A stretch of 64,000 nucleotides of DNA from G965237725 sp965237725 (lineage in GTDB: Bacteria > Pseudomonadota > Gammaproteobacteria > Arenicellales > Poriferihabitantaceae): contig OZ250151.1 of NCBI GenBank assembly GCA_965237725.1, positions 2,666,001 through 2,730,000 of the forward strand. The letters are read 5' to 3'. The notes below the pieces were generated by a model that saw only the letters and a list, made by a program, of their open reading frames with translations, was not told the origin of the DNA and searched no databases. The position numbers and the translations under genes were made by a program. Below, one piece after another: positions 47,358 to 56,598 of the stretch (its first letter is position 1; the number at the start of each line of letters is the position of its first letter).

Positions 47358-48404
47358 ATGAATATTCAATCCACTCCGTTGCGCGTGTCCATTGTCGGTG
47401 GAAGTGGATATGGCGGTGGCGAGCTTGTAAGATTGTTGCTCGACCATCCCAATGTAGAAATACACCAGGTCACCTCGGAGCGCTTTGCCGGCAAACTGAT
47501 CAACAAAATCCATCCCAATTTGCGCAAGGCAACGACATTAAAATTCTGCACCATTTCTGATTTAAGCCAATGTGACTTTCTGTTTCTAAGTCTTCCCCAC
47601 GGCCATGCTATGGATAAAATTGGATACTTCGAATCCCTCGCACCACGGATAATTGATCTCAGTGGCGATTTCAGACTGGATGATGCCGGGCAATTTGAGA
47701 AGTGGTATGGTCATCCCCATAAATGCCCGGAGTATCTATCAAAATTTATTTACGGCATCCCGGAAATAAACCGTGACGCGATTAAAACCGCATCACTGGT
47801 AACCGGTGCCGGCTGTAATGCCACCGCTACTATTCTGGCATTACGCCCACTTTTTCGCCGAAACCTTGCCAACCGAGCAGTGATCGAGGTCAAAGCGGGA
47901 TCGAGCGAAGGCGGCAACAGCGCCAGTGATGCCAGCCATCATCCCGAACGCAGCGGCGCAGTGCGCTCCTACAAACCCACCGGCCATCGCCATGTTGCAG
48001 AAATGCATCAAGAACTCGGGCTTGATAGGGAATTATATTTCTCTGCAACATCAATCGAAATGGTTCGCGGCATTCTCGCCACCTGTCACGTTTTTCTGGA
48101 CAAGCCCTTGTCAGAAAAAGACGTCTGGAAACTGTTCCGAGAAGATTATGGTGAAGAGCCATTTATCCGAATCGTCAAAGAGAAAACCGGGATCTATAGA
48201 TACCCCGAGCCAAAGTTGTTGAGCGGCACAAACTTTTGCGACATCGGTTTTGAAATTGATCCTCACAGCAATCGTCTTGTGGTTATTAGCGCCATCGATA
48301 ATTTGATGAAAGGCGCGGCCGGCCAGGCGGTTCAGGCCATGAATGTGATGCTGGGGGTGGATGAAGCAACTGCTCTGGGCTTTTGCGGTTTACATCCGAT
48401 TTAA
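47358..48404 (+). CDS. lysY: [LysW]-acyl-phosphate reductase (LysY/ArgC)
   Basis: This enzyme reduces the carrier-bound acyl phosphate to a semialdehyde with NADPH. The 348-residue product has the Rossmann opening VSIVGGSGYGGGELVRLL, the catalytic Cys in GAGCNATATI and the HRHVAEMHQEL segment with the catalytic His. It is closely related to N-acetyl-glutamyl-phosphate reductase (ArgC); context with lysW assigns it to the carrier pathway. It lies 24 bases after lysX. Confidence 0.92.
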   Translation: MNIQSTPLRVSIVGGSGYGGGELVRLLLDHPNVEIHQVTSERFAGKLINKIHPNLRKATTLKFCTISDLSQCDFLFLSLPHGHAMDKIGYFESLAPRIIDLSGDFRLDDAGQFEKWYGHPHKCPEYLSKFIYGIPEINRDAIKTASLVTGAGCNATATILALRPLFRRNLANRAVIEVKAGSSEGGNSASDASHHPERSGAVRSYKPTGHRHVAEMHQELGLDRELYFSATSIEMVRGILATCHVFLDKPLSEKDVWKLFREDYGEEPFIRIVKEKTGIYRYPEPKLLSGTNFCDIGFEIDPHSNRLVVISAIDNLMKGAAGQAVQAMNVMLGVDEATALGFCGLHPI

Positions 48405-48428
48405 CAATTCTGCCCGCTGCCTGATTTC

Positions 48429-49073
48429 ATGTGTCGTTTGCTTCTGGTAGAAAACCCGTCCGGGATTGATCCGCTTTCTCATCTCGACGCCTTTAAAAAT
48501 ATTTCCCGGAACAGCAAAGAATTTCAGGGTCATGGCTGGGGTTGCGCATGGCTAGATGAAAAGCGCCAATGGCAGCTCCACCACAACATCCAGCCGGTGT
48601 GGGAAGACCCGTTGATCTTTCCGCGAACAACGCTTTTTCTGGCCCATGCACGAAGCGCCTTTCGCGACGAAGGTATTGTGGTTGAAAATAATATGCCTTT
48701 TAGCGACGGTGAAAATGTGTTTTTGTTTAATGGCGAATTGCGCGGGGTAAAAATCAAGGCCGAAGGTCGAATCGGGGCTGAGAAAATTTTTAATACCATC
48801 AAGCGCCTGGACCATGGTGATCTGGCCCAGGCCACTAAACGCGGAGTAATGGTAATCAATAAGCGAACCCGGTATGTTAGAGCGATGAATTTTTTTCTGG
48901 CTAACAATAAGGCGGTTCAGGTCTGTAGCCAGTTTGATGAAGACCAGGATTATTTTCAGATGTGTACAACCCAAATAGGAAATACCCGAATTATTTGCTC
49001 CCAGACCTATGGCGATGACGACGCCTGGGAGGCTATAGACAACAAGCATGTCTACACTCTCAACCTCGATTGA
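48429..49073 (+). CDS. Class II glutamine-amidotransferase-like Ntn hydrolase inside the LysW run
   Basis: Class II amidotransferases use an N-terminal Cys, exposed after Met removal, to hydrolyse glutamine or gamma-glutamyl amides. The 214-residue product starts MCRLLLV with Cys2 as nucleophile. It has HGWGCAW, AHARSAF (the H-x-R motif) and NNMPF...FLFNGEL (the oxyanion Asn-Gly), all conserved active-site elements. It is a stand-alone domain like the EgtC/YafJ group, with no synthase partner domain. It is sandwiched between lysY and lysZ (24 and 9 bases), so it probably acts in the pathway. Deamidation of LysW Gln54 or release of the product from LysW are possible roles. Both are inference. 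Confidence 0.85.
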   Translation: MCRLLLVENPSGIDPLSHLDAFKNISRNSKEFQGHGWGCAWLDEKRQWQLHHNIQPVWEDPLIFPRTTLFLAHARSAFRDEGIVVENNMPFSDGENVFLFNGELRGVKIKAEGRIGAEKIFNTIKRLDHGDLAQATKRGVMVINKRTRYVRAMNFFLANNKAVQVCSQFDEDQDYFQMCTTQIGNTRIICSQTYGDDDAWEAIDNKHVYTLNLD

Positions 49074-49082
49074 TTTAGGCTG

Positions 49083-49874
49083 ATGATCATAATTAAAATT
49101 GGTGGCGGCGAGGCTCTTAATCTGTCGGGCATTGTTGCAGACCTGGCGCAACTCGACCAGCCGTTTTTGGTGGTCCATGGTGCAAACGCCCTGCGGGACC
49201 AGATAGCGAAGCAAATGGGCTTCAACAAACAGGTTATTACCTCGGCTTCGGGTTATGCCAGCGTATTTTCCGACCAATCCGCCGTAGATGCTATATTGAT
49301 GGCCTACAGTGGTTTGCGCAACAAGCGGCTGGTTGAGCTTTGCCAGAACCAGGGCATTAATGCGGTGGGCTTAACAGGGCTGGATGGCCGAATCATTCAG
49401 GGAAGACGCAACAAAGGTATTCGGGTTATGGAAAACGGCAAGAAAATGATTAAGCGTGATTTTTCGGGGAAGCCCCAATCCACTAATTCTGAGCTGCTGA
49501 TGCTCTTAATTTCAAACGGTTATGTACCGATTCTGACTATTCCGATCTGCGACGAAGACGGGTTTGCTATTAATTCGGAAAACGATGACGTTGTTTGTGA
49601 GCTCCAGCCCGCATTGAATGCGCATACCGTGATTCAATTAATCGAGGCCCCTGGTTTTATGGATGACATTAACAACCCCGACTCTCTGATTAAAACCCTG
49701 CCCCGCTCATCCCTCGACTATCGAGAGGAAGCCGCTGAAGGTCGTATCAAGCGCAAACTTCATGCCCTGAATAAGCTCGCAAAAAATGGCAATGCAAAAA
49801 TAATTATAAGCGATGGCCGTAGCGAGCATCCGGTTCGTGATGCTCTTGCCGGAATGGGAACCCTGATTCAATGA
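49083..49874 (+). CDS. lysZ: [LysW]-amino-acid kinase (LysZ/ArgB)
   Basis: This kinase phosphorylates the side-chain carboxylate of LysW-bound aminoadipate or glutamate. The 263-residue product has the amino-acid-kinase opening IIIKIGGGEALN, the VVHGANALRDQI segment and the AINSENDDVVCELQPAL nucleotide site. It resembles N-acetylglutamate kinase (ArgB), with carrier-type features such as the charged GRRNKGIRVMENGKK loop that may contact LysW. It shares an ATGA overlap with lysJ. Confidence 0.9.
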   Translation: MIIIKIGGGEALNLSGIVADLAQLDQPFLVVHGANALRDQIAKQMGFNKQVITSASGYASVFSDQSAVDAILMAYSGLRNKRLVELCQNQGINAVGLTGLDGRIIQGRRNKGIRVMENGKKMIKRDFSGKPQSTNSELLMLLISNGYVPILTIPICDEDGFAINSENDDVVCELQPALNAHTVIQLIEAPGFMDDINNPDSLIKTLPRSSLDYREEAAEGRIKRKLHALNKLAKNGNAKIIISDGRSEHPVRDALAGMGTLIQ

Positions 49875-51022
49875 CCATGAACCTGGAACAAAAATACGGT
49901 TTTGAAGTTTATCCCAAACGCGAAGTGGTGATTGTCCGCGGTGACGGCGCATTGCTATGGGATGACCAGGGGAACCAGTATATTGACTGCGCCGCCGGTA
50001 TCGGTGTTGCCAGTGTGGGTCACGCCAACCGTGCTGTTGCTGAGGCCATTAGCGAACAATCCAGGACCCTGATCACCTGCCCGGGAATATTTTATAATGA
50101 TGTCCGGGCCAGGCTACTGGAAAAATTGATTGCCATCGCACCGCCAGAACTTAAGCGCGTATTTTTATGTAATTCCGGCAGCGAGGCTATGGAGGCGGCA
50201 TTAAAATTTGCCCGAGTGACCACAGGCAAGTCCGGAATAATAAGTGCTATGCGTGGTTTTCATGGCCGAACCATGGGGGCGTTGAGCACAACGTTTAAAT
50301 ATCGGGACGAATTTGAACCATTATTAACTGGCCACAGTTTTGTACCATTCAATAAACTGGACAAATTATCCGCTGCCATAACCGACGATGTGGGCGCTAT
50401 CGTGCTCGAAGTTGTGCAGGGTGAAGGTGGCGTGCGGCCTGCTGAAAAATCTTATATGCTGGGGGTGAGAAAACTATGTGACGCACATAATATTTTGCTG
50501 ATTCTGGATGAAGTGCAAACCGGGTTTGCCCGCACCGGCAAAATGTTTGCATGTGAACATATGGATATTGCGCCGGATATGATGACCCTGGCCAAAGCCA
50601 TGGGCGGCGGTGTGCCCATGGGGGCTGTACTGTGTGGCGATAAAATAACGTCTGCACTTGGCAAACATGGATCCACTTTTGGTGGAAATCCATTAGCCTG
50701 TTCTGCTGCCCTCGCTGCCATCTCTTTCATCGAAGAGCACAATCTGGTCGAAGAAGCAGATACAAAAGGCCGGTATTTCGTCGAAAGATTTCAGTCAAAC
50801 CAGCCCCGTTGTGTCAGGGAAGTTCGCCAGATTGGTTTAATGATTGGCATAGAATTAAAATCCAAAGCCAAGCCCGTTCTCGAAGCTCTTTTAAACCAGG
50901 GCATATTGGCCTTACCCGCCGGTCCAACCGTAATTCGACTGCTACCACCACTGGTTATTAGTCAGGACCAGCTGGCAATGGTTGTTGAGAAATTGCATTT
51001 AATTCTTAAAGATTTGGCATAG
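49871..51022 (+). CDS. lysJ: [LysW]-semialdehyde aminotransferase (LysJ/ArgD)
   Basis: This class III PLP aminotransferase converts the LysW-bound semialdehyde to the LysW-bound amino product (lysine or ornithine). The 383-residue product has the FLCNSGSEAMEAALKFAR motif, the ILDEVQTGFARTGKMFA segment with the PLP-contacting Asp and the active Lys in TLAKAMGGGVPMG. It is very close to acetylornithine aminotransferase (ArgD), so context is needed for the carrier-specific role. Confidence 0.92.
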   Translation: MTMNLEQKYGFEVYPKREVVIVRGDGALLWDDQGNQYIDCAAGIGVASVGHANRAVAEAISEQSRTLITCPGIFYNDVRARLLEKLIAIAPPELKRVFLCNSGSEAMEAALKFARVTTGKSGIISAMRGFHGRTMGALSTTFKYRDEFEPLLTGHSFVPFNKLDKLSAAITDDVGAIVLEVVQGEGGVRPAEKSYMLGVRKLCDAHNILLILDEVQTGFARTGKMFACEHMDIAPDMMTLAKAMGGGVPMGAVLCGDKITSALGKHGSTFGGNPLACSAALAAISFIEEHNLVEEADTKGRYFVERFQSNQPRCVREVRQIGLMIGIELKSKAKPVLEALLNQGILALPAGPTVIRLLPPLVISQDQLAMVVEKLHLILKDLA

Positions 51023-51089
51023 ATAACAGAATTACTCTCGACTTCTTCGAGATAGGCGAAAATTTCAACCACTTAACTCGGAATATTTT

Positions 51090-51638
51090 ATGATGACAAT
51101 CAGGAAAACCATGTTGTTTCAGGAAATCATCGAATGCGATGGGTTTGGCATGCCCTGCGAACCCATTTGTCGTGTCGCCGTTGCTGCTGTGGTGCAAAAC
51201 CCCCTCGCGGGTAGTTTTGTCCAGGACCTGTCACCACTATTTGATATGGGTGGTCAGCTCGGTGAAATGCTTATGGCTCGGGTTGTTGATATGCTGGTTC
51301 ATCCCCCTGTCAGTTATGGTAAGGCCGCTATAGTTGGTGTTGATGGCGATATGGAACATGGTGGCGCTATGATTCACCCAAAACTGGGAAAACCCTTGCG
51401 GGCCGCGGTTGACGGTGGTGAAGCATTGATCCCGTCGAACTCCAAAATTGCTGCGGTAGGCACTGCCATCGACATTCCCCTTGGACATAAAGACCAGGCC
51501 TGGTCATTTGACCATTTCGACACCATGACAATCATGGTCGCTGATGCGCCACGCCCCAGTGAAATCGTTATGTGCATCGCTGTTGCCGATGGCGGACGGC
51601 CACTCCCCAGGGTTGGCAGCGGCCCTCTTACGGATTAA
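51090..51638 (+). CDS. Amino acid synthesis (DUF1185-type) protein
   Basis: The product (182 residues) resembles the DUF1185 'AA_synth' family, whose biochemical role is not known to me. The visible features are an N-terminal FQEIIECDGF, a CRVAVAAVVQNPLAG segment and DGDMEHGGAMIHPKLG. It also has GHKDQAWSFDHFD and a C-terminal PRPSEIVMCIAVADGGRP. It starts 67 bases after lysJ, close enough to be in the same operon. The co-location is the main hint at amino-acid metabolism. The family match is by memory. Confidence 0.7.
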   Translation: MMTIRKTMLFQEIIECDGFGMPCEPICRVAVAAVVQNPLAGSFVQDLSPLFDMGGQLGEMLMARVVDMLVHPPVSYGKAAIVGVDGDMEHGGAMIHPKLGKPLRAAVDGGEALIPSNSKIAAVGTAIDIPLGHKDQAWSFDHFDTMTIMVADAPRPSEIVMCIAVADGGRPLPRVGSGPLTD

Positions 51639-51718
51639 CTAAAGTGGATTAATTAGGGCGAACTAATATGCCTGGATGACATGTTTGCGGTCAGGTGTTG
51701 GGTGCGGGTAAGACAGTT

Positions 51719-53263
51719 TTAATAATTTACGCCGGGTGTTTTTCTTAGGTCATAAACCAGAACTTTGTCTCCATAACTATTTTCAAATATTTTATCTGGC
51801 TCCATGCCGATTCGATAACGAAATAATCGGTAGAACCCGGGCTTGTTGTTTTTACTGAGATTTATCGCCAGAAAATTTAGTTTTGTCCAGCGTGAAGATA
51901 GAACCAGTTTGTTTACCGTCCGGCTACTATAGTAGGCGTCCTCTTTTGCTTCCTCGACCCCGGCATAATAATGTAATATTCTGTCATTGCAATAAATCGA
52001 ACTCTTTTTAGTGTTACCTGCTCTTTCCTGAATCCAAAGACCCGCCTGTTTGATATGACCTTTTGATCCAAACCGATCAAGGCCTTCGACGCTATTGGCA
52101 AAAAATAGAACCCCAATAATTATCGTAGTGGCTCGAAATGCGCTTCTTGATCTATTTTGTGCCCATTCATATAGCGCGGTCAGGGCAAATGGTACAAACA
52201 GCATTAACATAAACGCCAAACTCAGAGGATATCTGTCGGTAACAATTTGTTTTATAAGTACAAAGCCGACCAGCACCAATATATTAATCCATACTATCCA
52301 TCGCCAGCCTTTTATAATCTGATCGCACGCATCGTTGTTGATTTTTATTAGAGGACGGACAAACCACCCCGCTATCAGGGCTAATGTATAGCCGATGGTT
52401 ACCACCTCAATCAGATTAAATAGTAATCGTACAAATGGGGTGAAAAACAAAATTATATAAGAAGCGTTTCCAAGTACCGCAGCCCAGGATTCTGAATCAA
52501 GGGTAGCGATGTATACATGCAAATCTTTGTCCATGTTTTCGAACATAGTCGTAAACACATTCCAGGCGTTGCCTATTTCCCCATCAAAAACCCATATCAG
52601 GACGCCATAGATCATCAGAGGTAACATAATCATCGCCACCAAATAGCTGTGGCGCTGCCAACCATAGCGGATGGATCGAGTCTGGTATAACAGCAACAAA
52701 AGCCCAACTATAAAAACAGCACCTTCTATACGATAGGCGCTCGCCGCGGCCGCCATGATAATGAATCTCCATAGATGCTTTCGGGCTGGATTAGTCATGT
52801 GCTGTATAAAAAATACCGCCGCCCAGGAAAAGAACCCAAGATAGGCGAAATCCCGGATCACCATGGACTGAACTTCATTTAAACCAGGATAGAGCAGATA
52901 GATCAGCAACCCAAGGATCAGTTGTTTTTTATTTGCCCCGAGCATTATGGTAAGTCTAATAAACGCGAGTCCCGCAACACCTCGCATCACCGCATTAAAA
53001 ATCAGCGCTGAGTATTCAGTTGGTAATTGGGTGACCTTGGTTATCAACGCTATGGTCAGTGAATAAACCGGCCACTTGTACGCATCGAACCCGGCAGCGT
53101 AATCGCCGCGAAGAAAGGCTTCTGCCGCTAGCAGATATTTCACGCCGTCGGGATTAATCACCGGATCGATAAATCGTGACCAGGCAGCAATCAACAGTGA
53201 GCCAACGAAAACGGATACATATACAATCCTTTGACCGTTTTCGTTTTCCAGGTATTTAAACAT
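51719..53263 (-). CDS. Multi-pass membrane protein, GT-C glycosyltransferase-like
   Basis: The 514-residue product has about 10-12 transmembrane helices. The first loop carries FIDPVINPDGVKYLLAAEAF, an acidic-Asp loop typical of GT-C enzymes (ArnT/PMT-like), followed by the KWPVYSLTIALI segment. The C-terminal ~90 residues are soluble. It probably transfers a lipid-linked sugar on the periplasmic side. No close biosynthetic partner is adjacent apart from a divergent acetyltransferase gene 205 bases away. Confidence 0.72.
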   Translation of the reverse strand: MFKYLENENGQRIVYVSVFVGSLLIAAWSRFIDPVINPDGVKYLLAAEAFLRGDYAAGFDAYKWPVYSLTIALITKVTQLPTEYSALIFNAVMRGVAGLAFIRLTIMLGANKKQLILGLLIYLLYPGLNEVQSMVIRDFAYLGFFSWAAVFFIQHMTNPARKHLWRFIIMAAAASAYRIEGAVFIVGLLLLLYQTRSIRYGWQRHSYLVAMIMLPLMIYGVLIWVFDGEIGNAWNVFTTMFENMDKDLHVYIATLDSESWAAVLGNASYIILFFTPFVRLLFNLIEVVTIGYTLALIAGWFVRPLIKINNDACDQIIKGWRWIVWINILVLVGFVLIKQIVTDRYPLSLAFMLMLFVPFALTALYEWAQNRSRSAFRATTIIIGVLFFANSVEGLDRFGSKGHIKQAGLWIQERAGNTKKSSIYCNDRILHYYAGVEEAKEDAYYSSRTVNKLVLSSRWTKLNFLAINLSKNNKPGFYRLFRYRIGMEPDKIFENSYGDKVLVYDLRKTPGVNY

Positions 53264-53468
53264 CGGGTAATGTGATGGAAAGGTGATATGAAACAGCGGG
53301 CTATTTTAACTCAGGCAAATTGCTCTGGTGTTATACCATTCATTAACAAAAAGTCATGGTTGAATCACAGAAATTGTGGTTTGGCCCTGCCCCGGATTAA
53401 CCGCTTGTGCCCCGACTTTTGCTGTGACAAGATTGCTCAATTCCCGGATATTAAGAAATACTTTGTCT

Positions 53469-54224
53469 ATGACTGAACAATACAAGATTCAGCAATCCCT
53501 CTCGGCTGGCGATGCTTCTGCTCTGAGACGATATATGAAGCTGGTGTTTGGCCAGTCCAGCCTCTGGAAACTAATCGTTTATGAACTGGTAATAATGATC
53601 AGTTGCAAACGCGCCGGCGCCTTTGGATTATTGCTGCGAAAAAATTTATATCCATTGATAATTAATAAAGTCGGCAAGAATGTGGTTTTTGGCAGCGACA
53701 TGGTGTTGCGCCATCCCCATAAAATTAATATCGGTGATGGCGTGGTAATCGATGATAATGTCATGCTCGATGCCAAAGGTGAAAATAATTCCGGCATACA
53801 ACTGGGTGAAGGGGTATTCATCGGTAGAAATTCCATTCTGAGTTGCAAAGACGGCGATATCGTCATGGACAAAAATGCCAACGTCGGATTCAACTGCATT
53901 CTATCCTCGACCAATTTAATAAAAATTGGTGCCGACAATATTGTCGCTGCCTATACCTATTTTCTGGGTGGCGGCAATTACACCATCGATAATATTGACC
54001 GGCCTATTCGGGAAATGTACGACTACCGGGGTAAGGGCGGCGTCGAAACCAAAGAAAATGTCTGGATCGGCGCCCACGTGACCGTGCTCGATGGGGTAAC
54101 CATCGAATCCGGATGTGTGGTTGCCGCGGGTGCGGTTGTGTCTAAAAGCTTACCGGAAAACTCGGTTTCAATGGGCTCACCAGCCAAACCCACGCGCCAG
54201 CGCAAAATGCCCGACGCTGGTTAG
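53469..54224 (+). CDS. Hexapeptide-repeat (left-handed beta-helix) acyltransferase
   Basis: I choose ATG 53469 (MTEQYKIQQ), as the upstream in-frame extension from 53376 has no function I can see. The 251-residue product contains repeated I-G-x-x-x turns (INIGDGVVIDDNVML, GVFIGRNSIL) and the WIGAHVTVLDGVTIESGCVVAAGAVV C-terminal coils. It probably O-acetylates a sugar or other acceptor with acetyl-CoA. The N-terminal ~80 residues form a helical region common in polysaccharide acetyltransferases. Confidence 0.88.
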   Translation: MTEQYKIQQSLSAGDASALRRYMKLVFGQSSLWKLIVYELVIMISCKRAGAFGLLLRKNLYPLIINKVGKNVVFGSDMVLRHPHKINIGDGVVIDDNVMLDAKGENNSGIQLGEGVFIGRNSILSCKDGDIVMDKNANVGFNCILSSTNLIKIGADNIVAAYTYFLGGGNYTIDNIDRPIREMYDYRGKGGVETKENVWIGAHVTVLDGVTIESGCVVAAGAVVSKSLPENSVSMGSPAKPTRQRKMPDAG

Positions 54225-54267
54225 GGAAAAGCATTAAGGTCTGCCCGGGAATTAAATTATTTAGGCT

Positions 54268-55488
54268 CTATCCTGCCTGGGTTTCTACTACAACCTTGCC
54301 ATGCAGGGTCCTGTGCACCGGGCAACGGTCCGCTATTTCGAGTAATCGGGCGCGTTGTTCTTCACTCAACTCACCCTCAATTTTAATCACCCGATTGATC
54401 AGCGCAACCTGGCTATTATCGTCGTCACAATGCAGGCAATCTTCGCCATGCTGTCGAGAATGACTCAACGTCACCTGAATATCTTTAACCGGCCATTTTT
54501 TTCTATTCGCATACATACGCATAGTCATCGACGTGCACGCGCCCAGCCCGGCTAGCAGGAATTCATAGGGGTCGGGGCCCAGATTATCGCCCCCTACTTC
54601 CAGCGGTTCGTCTGCAAGCCAGGTATGGTGGTCGCTGGCAATTTGCTGGGTGAATTTGTGATTCTTTTCCGTTACCCGTATCTCGCCCTTGCCTACCGCG
54701 GTTACTGGCTTTTTGTCTTCAGCAACAGGTTTGCTGATATATCGACTGGCCCAGGCCGTGATTGTCTCGGCAACATAGTCTGCATCGGACTTGTTGGATA
54801 ACATATGGTCTGCATTATCCAGACTGACGAAACTTTTGGGATGCTTTGCCTGTCGGTAGATTTTTTCTGCTTCTTTTATCGATACGATGGCGTCCCGGGG
54901 TGAATGGAAAACCAGCAAGGCGCGTTTGAGCTCAGCGATTGGGTAACTGGACTGGTTGTTGGCGTCATCGACAAACTGTTTCTTTATCCTAAATTTTCTC
55001 CCGGCCAGATCTACTTCCGCTTCGCCGTGTTCACTAATTTGATCCAGGTCCGTGCCGAATTGTTTGATTACATGATCTGCATCCGCTGGCGCACCGATGG
55101 TGCTGACCCCGACACATTCCGGAATTTGCTGCGCCGCGCGCAATACCGCTGCGCCACCCAGGCTATGACCAATCACTAGAGCTGGCGCTAAGTATTCGTC
55201 TCGAAGAAAATTTGCCGCCAGTACCAGATCTTCGATATTTGAGGAGAAGTTGGTATTGGAGAAGTCGCCGTCGCTTCCGCCGAGACCGGTGAAATCAAAC
55301 CGCATCACCGCAAAACCTTTTCCCACCAGCGCTCTCGATATTCTTGACGCTGCTGCAATATCTTTTCCACAAGTAAAACAATGGGCGAATAACACACATG
55401 CGTTGACCTGGCTGTCTGGTAATTCAAGCAGTCCCGCCAGTTTAGTATTATCACTGCCGGTAAACTCTACTTTTTTTCTGGTGCTCAT
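54268..55488 (-). CDS. Alpha/beta hydrolase fused to an OsmC-family domain
   Basis: The N-terminal domain (about residues 1-255) is an alpha/beta hydrolase with the nucleophile elbow GHSLGG, an acidic HSPRDAIV segment and a catalytic His in LDNADHML. The C-terminal ~145 residues are OsmC-like, a thiol peroxidase family: the reactive Cys lies in GLGACTSMTMRMYA and a second in DRCPVHRTL. This fused architecture is known and may defend against organic hydroperoxides or esters. It is a single-gene unit, 206 bases upstream of a divergent AraC-type regulator. Confidence 0.9.
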   Translation of the reverse strand: MSTRKKVEFTGSDNTKLAGLLELPDSQVNACVLFAHCFTCGKDIAAASRISRALVGKGFAVMRFDFTGLGGSDGDFSNTNFSSNIEDLVLAANFLRDEYLAPALVIGHSLGGAAVLRAAQQIPECVGVSTIGAPADADHVIKQFGTDLDQISEHGEAEVDLAGRKFRIKKQFVDDANNQSSYPIAELKRALLVFHSPRDAIVSIKEAEKIYRQAKHPKSFVSLDNADHMLSNKSDADYVAETITAWASRYISKPVAEDKKPVTAVGKGEIRVTEKNHKFTQQIASDHHTWLADEPLEVGGDNLGPDPYEFLLAGLGACTSMTMRMYANRKKWPVKDIQVTLSHSRQHGEDCLHCDDDNSQVALINRVIKIEGELSEEQRARLLEIADRCPVHRTLHGKVVVETQAG

Positions 55489-55695
55489 ATTATTTATTCC
55501 TGGTCTTTTTCCCCTGGTAAGTGTTTCCAGGATTAATCGGGTTGCTGATCGGTTTAGTTTACCTGAGGCTGGTTTATTACGCTTTTAATATAAATAATTT
55601 ATCTACTACAGCGCCACTTATATTTTTGCTGTAGCTTGGCCAAAGTACGCAGGATCGGACTTATTAGCGTCACCCTACCATGACATAATTCTGCC

Positions 55696-56598
55696 ATGAA
55701 AGTTTCCACTACAAATAACTATTTCAAGCGAATTTCCCGCGTGCTTGAATATATAGTTGAAAATAGTGATGGTGATCTTTCTGCAGAAACCCTGGCTAAT
55801 GTAGCGCGCTTTTCTCATTATCATTTCCATCGCGTGTTCAAGGCTATCACCGCTGAAACCGTGGGCGACTTCGTAATGCGTATCAAACTCGAACAAGCAG
55901 CGCTTTCCCTTCGCCGAGAACGCTTAAATATTGATGTAGTATCCTTTCAGAGTGGATATGAAACCACAGAATCTTTTAGCAAGGCATTTAAAAAAGGTTT
56001 TGGTGTCACCCCACGTCAGTATCGAAAGCTTAGCCATTACCCAGAGTATGGCTACTCGTTAGGTAGAGTGGCCTTTGATGCCGGGACCAAACGAATCGAA
56101 CTAACCCCATGCAACGAGGATTTTTTTATGCAAGTCGAAATTATTACTAAGCCTGAATCAAGGTATGCCTATATTTCCCATACTGGTGACTATAACGAAC
56201 TTAAAGATGTGTTTGACGAATTGATATCATGGGCCCATTCACAGAACATCGATTTGGAAACATCAGAGATTTTCAGTCAGTCTTACGATAATCCCGCCCC
56301 TACTCCAACCGATGAATTGCGCTCCGAAGCCTGTATTTCTATTTCATCCAATGTGGCGGTTTCTGGAATAATACAAGCCGCTGTTCGCAGGCAACAAAAG
56401 TATGCTGTTTATACCCACCGTGGCAGCTACCAGGGTATTGCAGCAGCTTACCAAAAACTATTGGGAAGCTGGCTGCCGTCATCTAACCTGGAACTTGAAA
56501 TCGATAACTGCCCTTTTATTGAACATTATCAAAATGACTGCACCACGATTCCAGAGGATGAATGGATCACCGATCTGTGCGTACCTTTGAAGGGTTAG
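55696..56598 (+). CDS. AraC-family regulator with GyrI-like effector domain
   Basis: The first ~110 residues contain two AraC helix-turn-helix motifs (LANVARFSHYHFHRVFKAI and VVSFQSGYETTESFSKAFKK), with the GVTPRQYR end of the family signature. The remaining ~190 residues match the GyrI-like small-molecule-binding domain (VEIITKPESRYAYISHTGDY, YAVYTHRGSYQGI). Proteins of this layout (Rob/SoxS-like or BmrR-like effector) respond to drugs or lipophilic compounds. It is divergent from the hydrolase-OsmC gene and may regulate it. Confidence 0.92.
   Translation: MKVSTTNNYFKRISRVLEYIVENSDGDLSAETLANVARFSHYHFHRVFKAITAETVGDFVMRIKLEQAALSLRRERLNIDVVSFQSGYETTESFSKAFKKGFGVTPRQYRKLSHYPEYGYSLGRVAFDAGTKRIELTPCNEDFFMQVEIITKPESRYAYISHTGDYNELKDVFDELISWAHSQNIDLETSEIFSQSYDNPAPTPTDELRSEACISISSNVAVSGIIQAAVRRQQKYAVYTHRGSYQGIAAAYQKLLGSWLPSSNLELEIDNCPFIEHYQNDCTTIPEDEWITDLCVPLKG

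Noticed and set aside
53376..53468. Extended N-terminus for the hexapeptide acyltransferase
   Set aside because: The extra 31 residues lack features and overlap the divergent promoter region; ATG 53469 is a better start.
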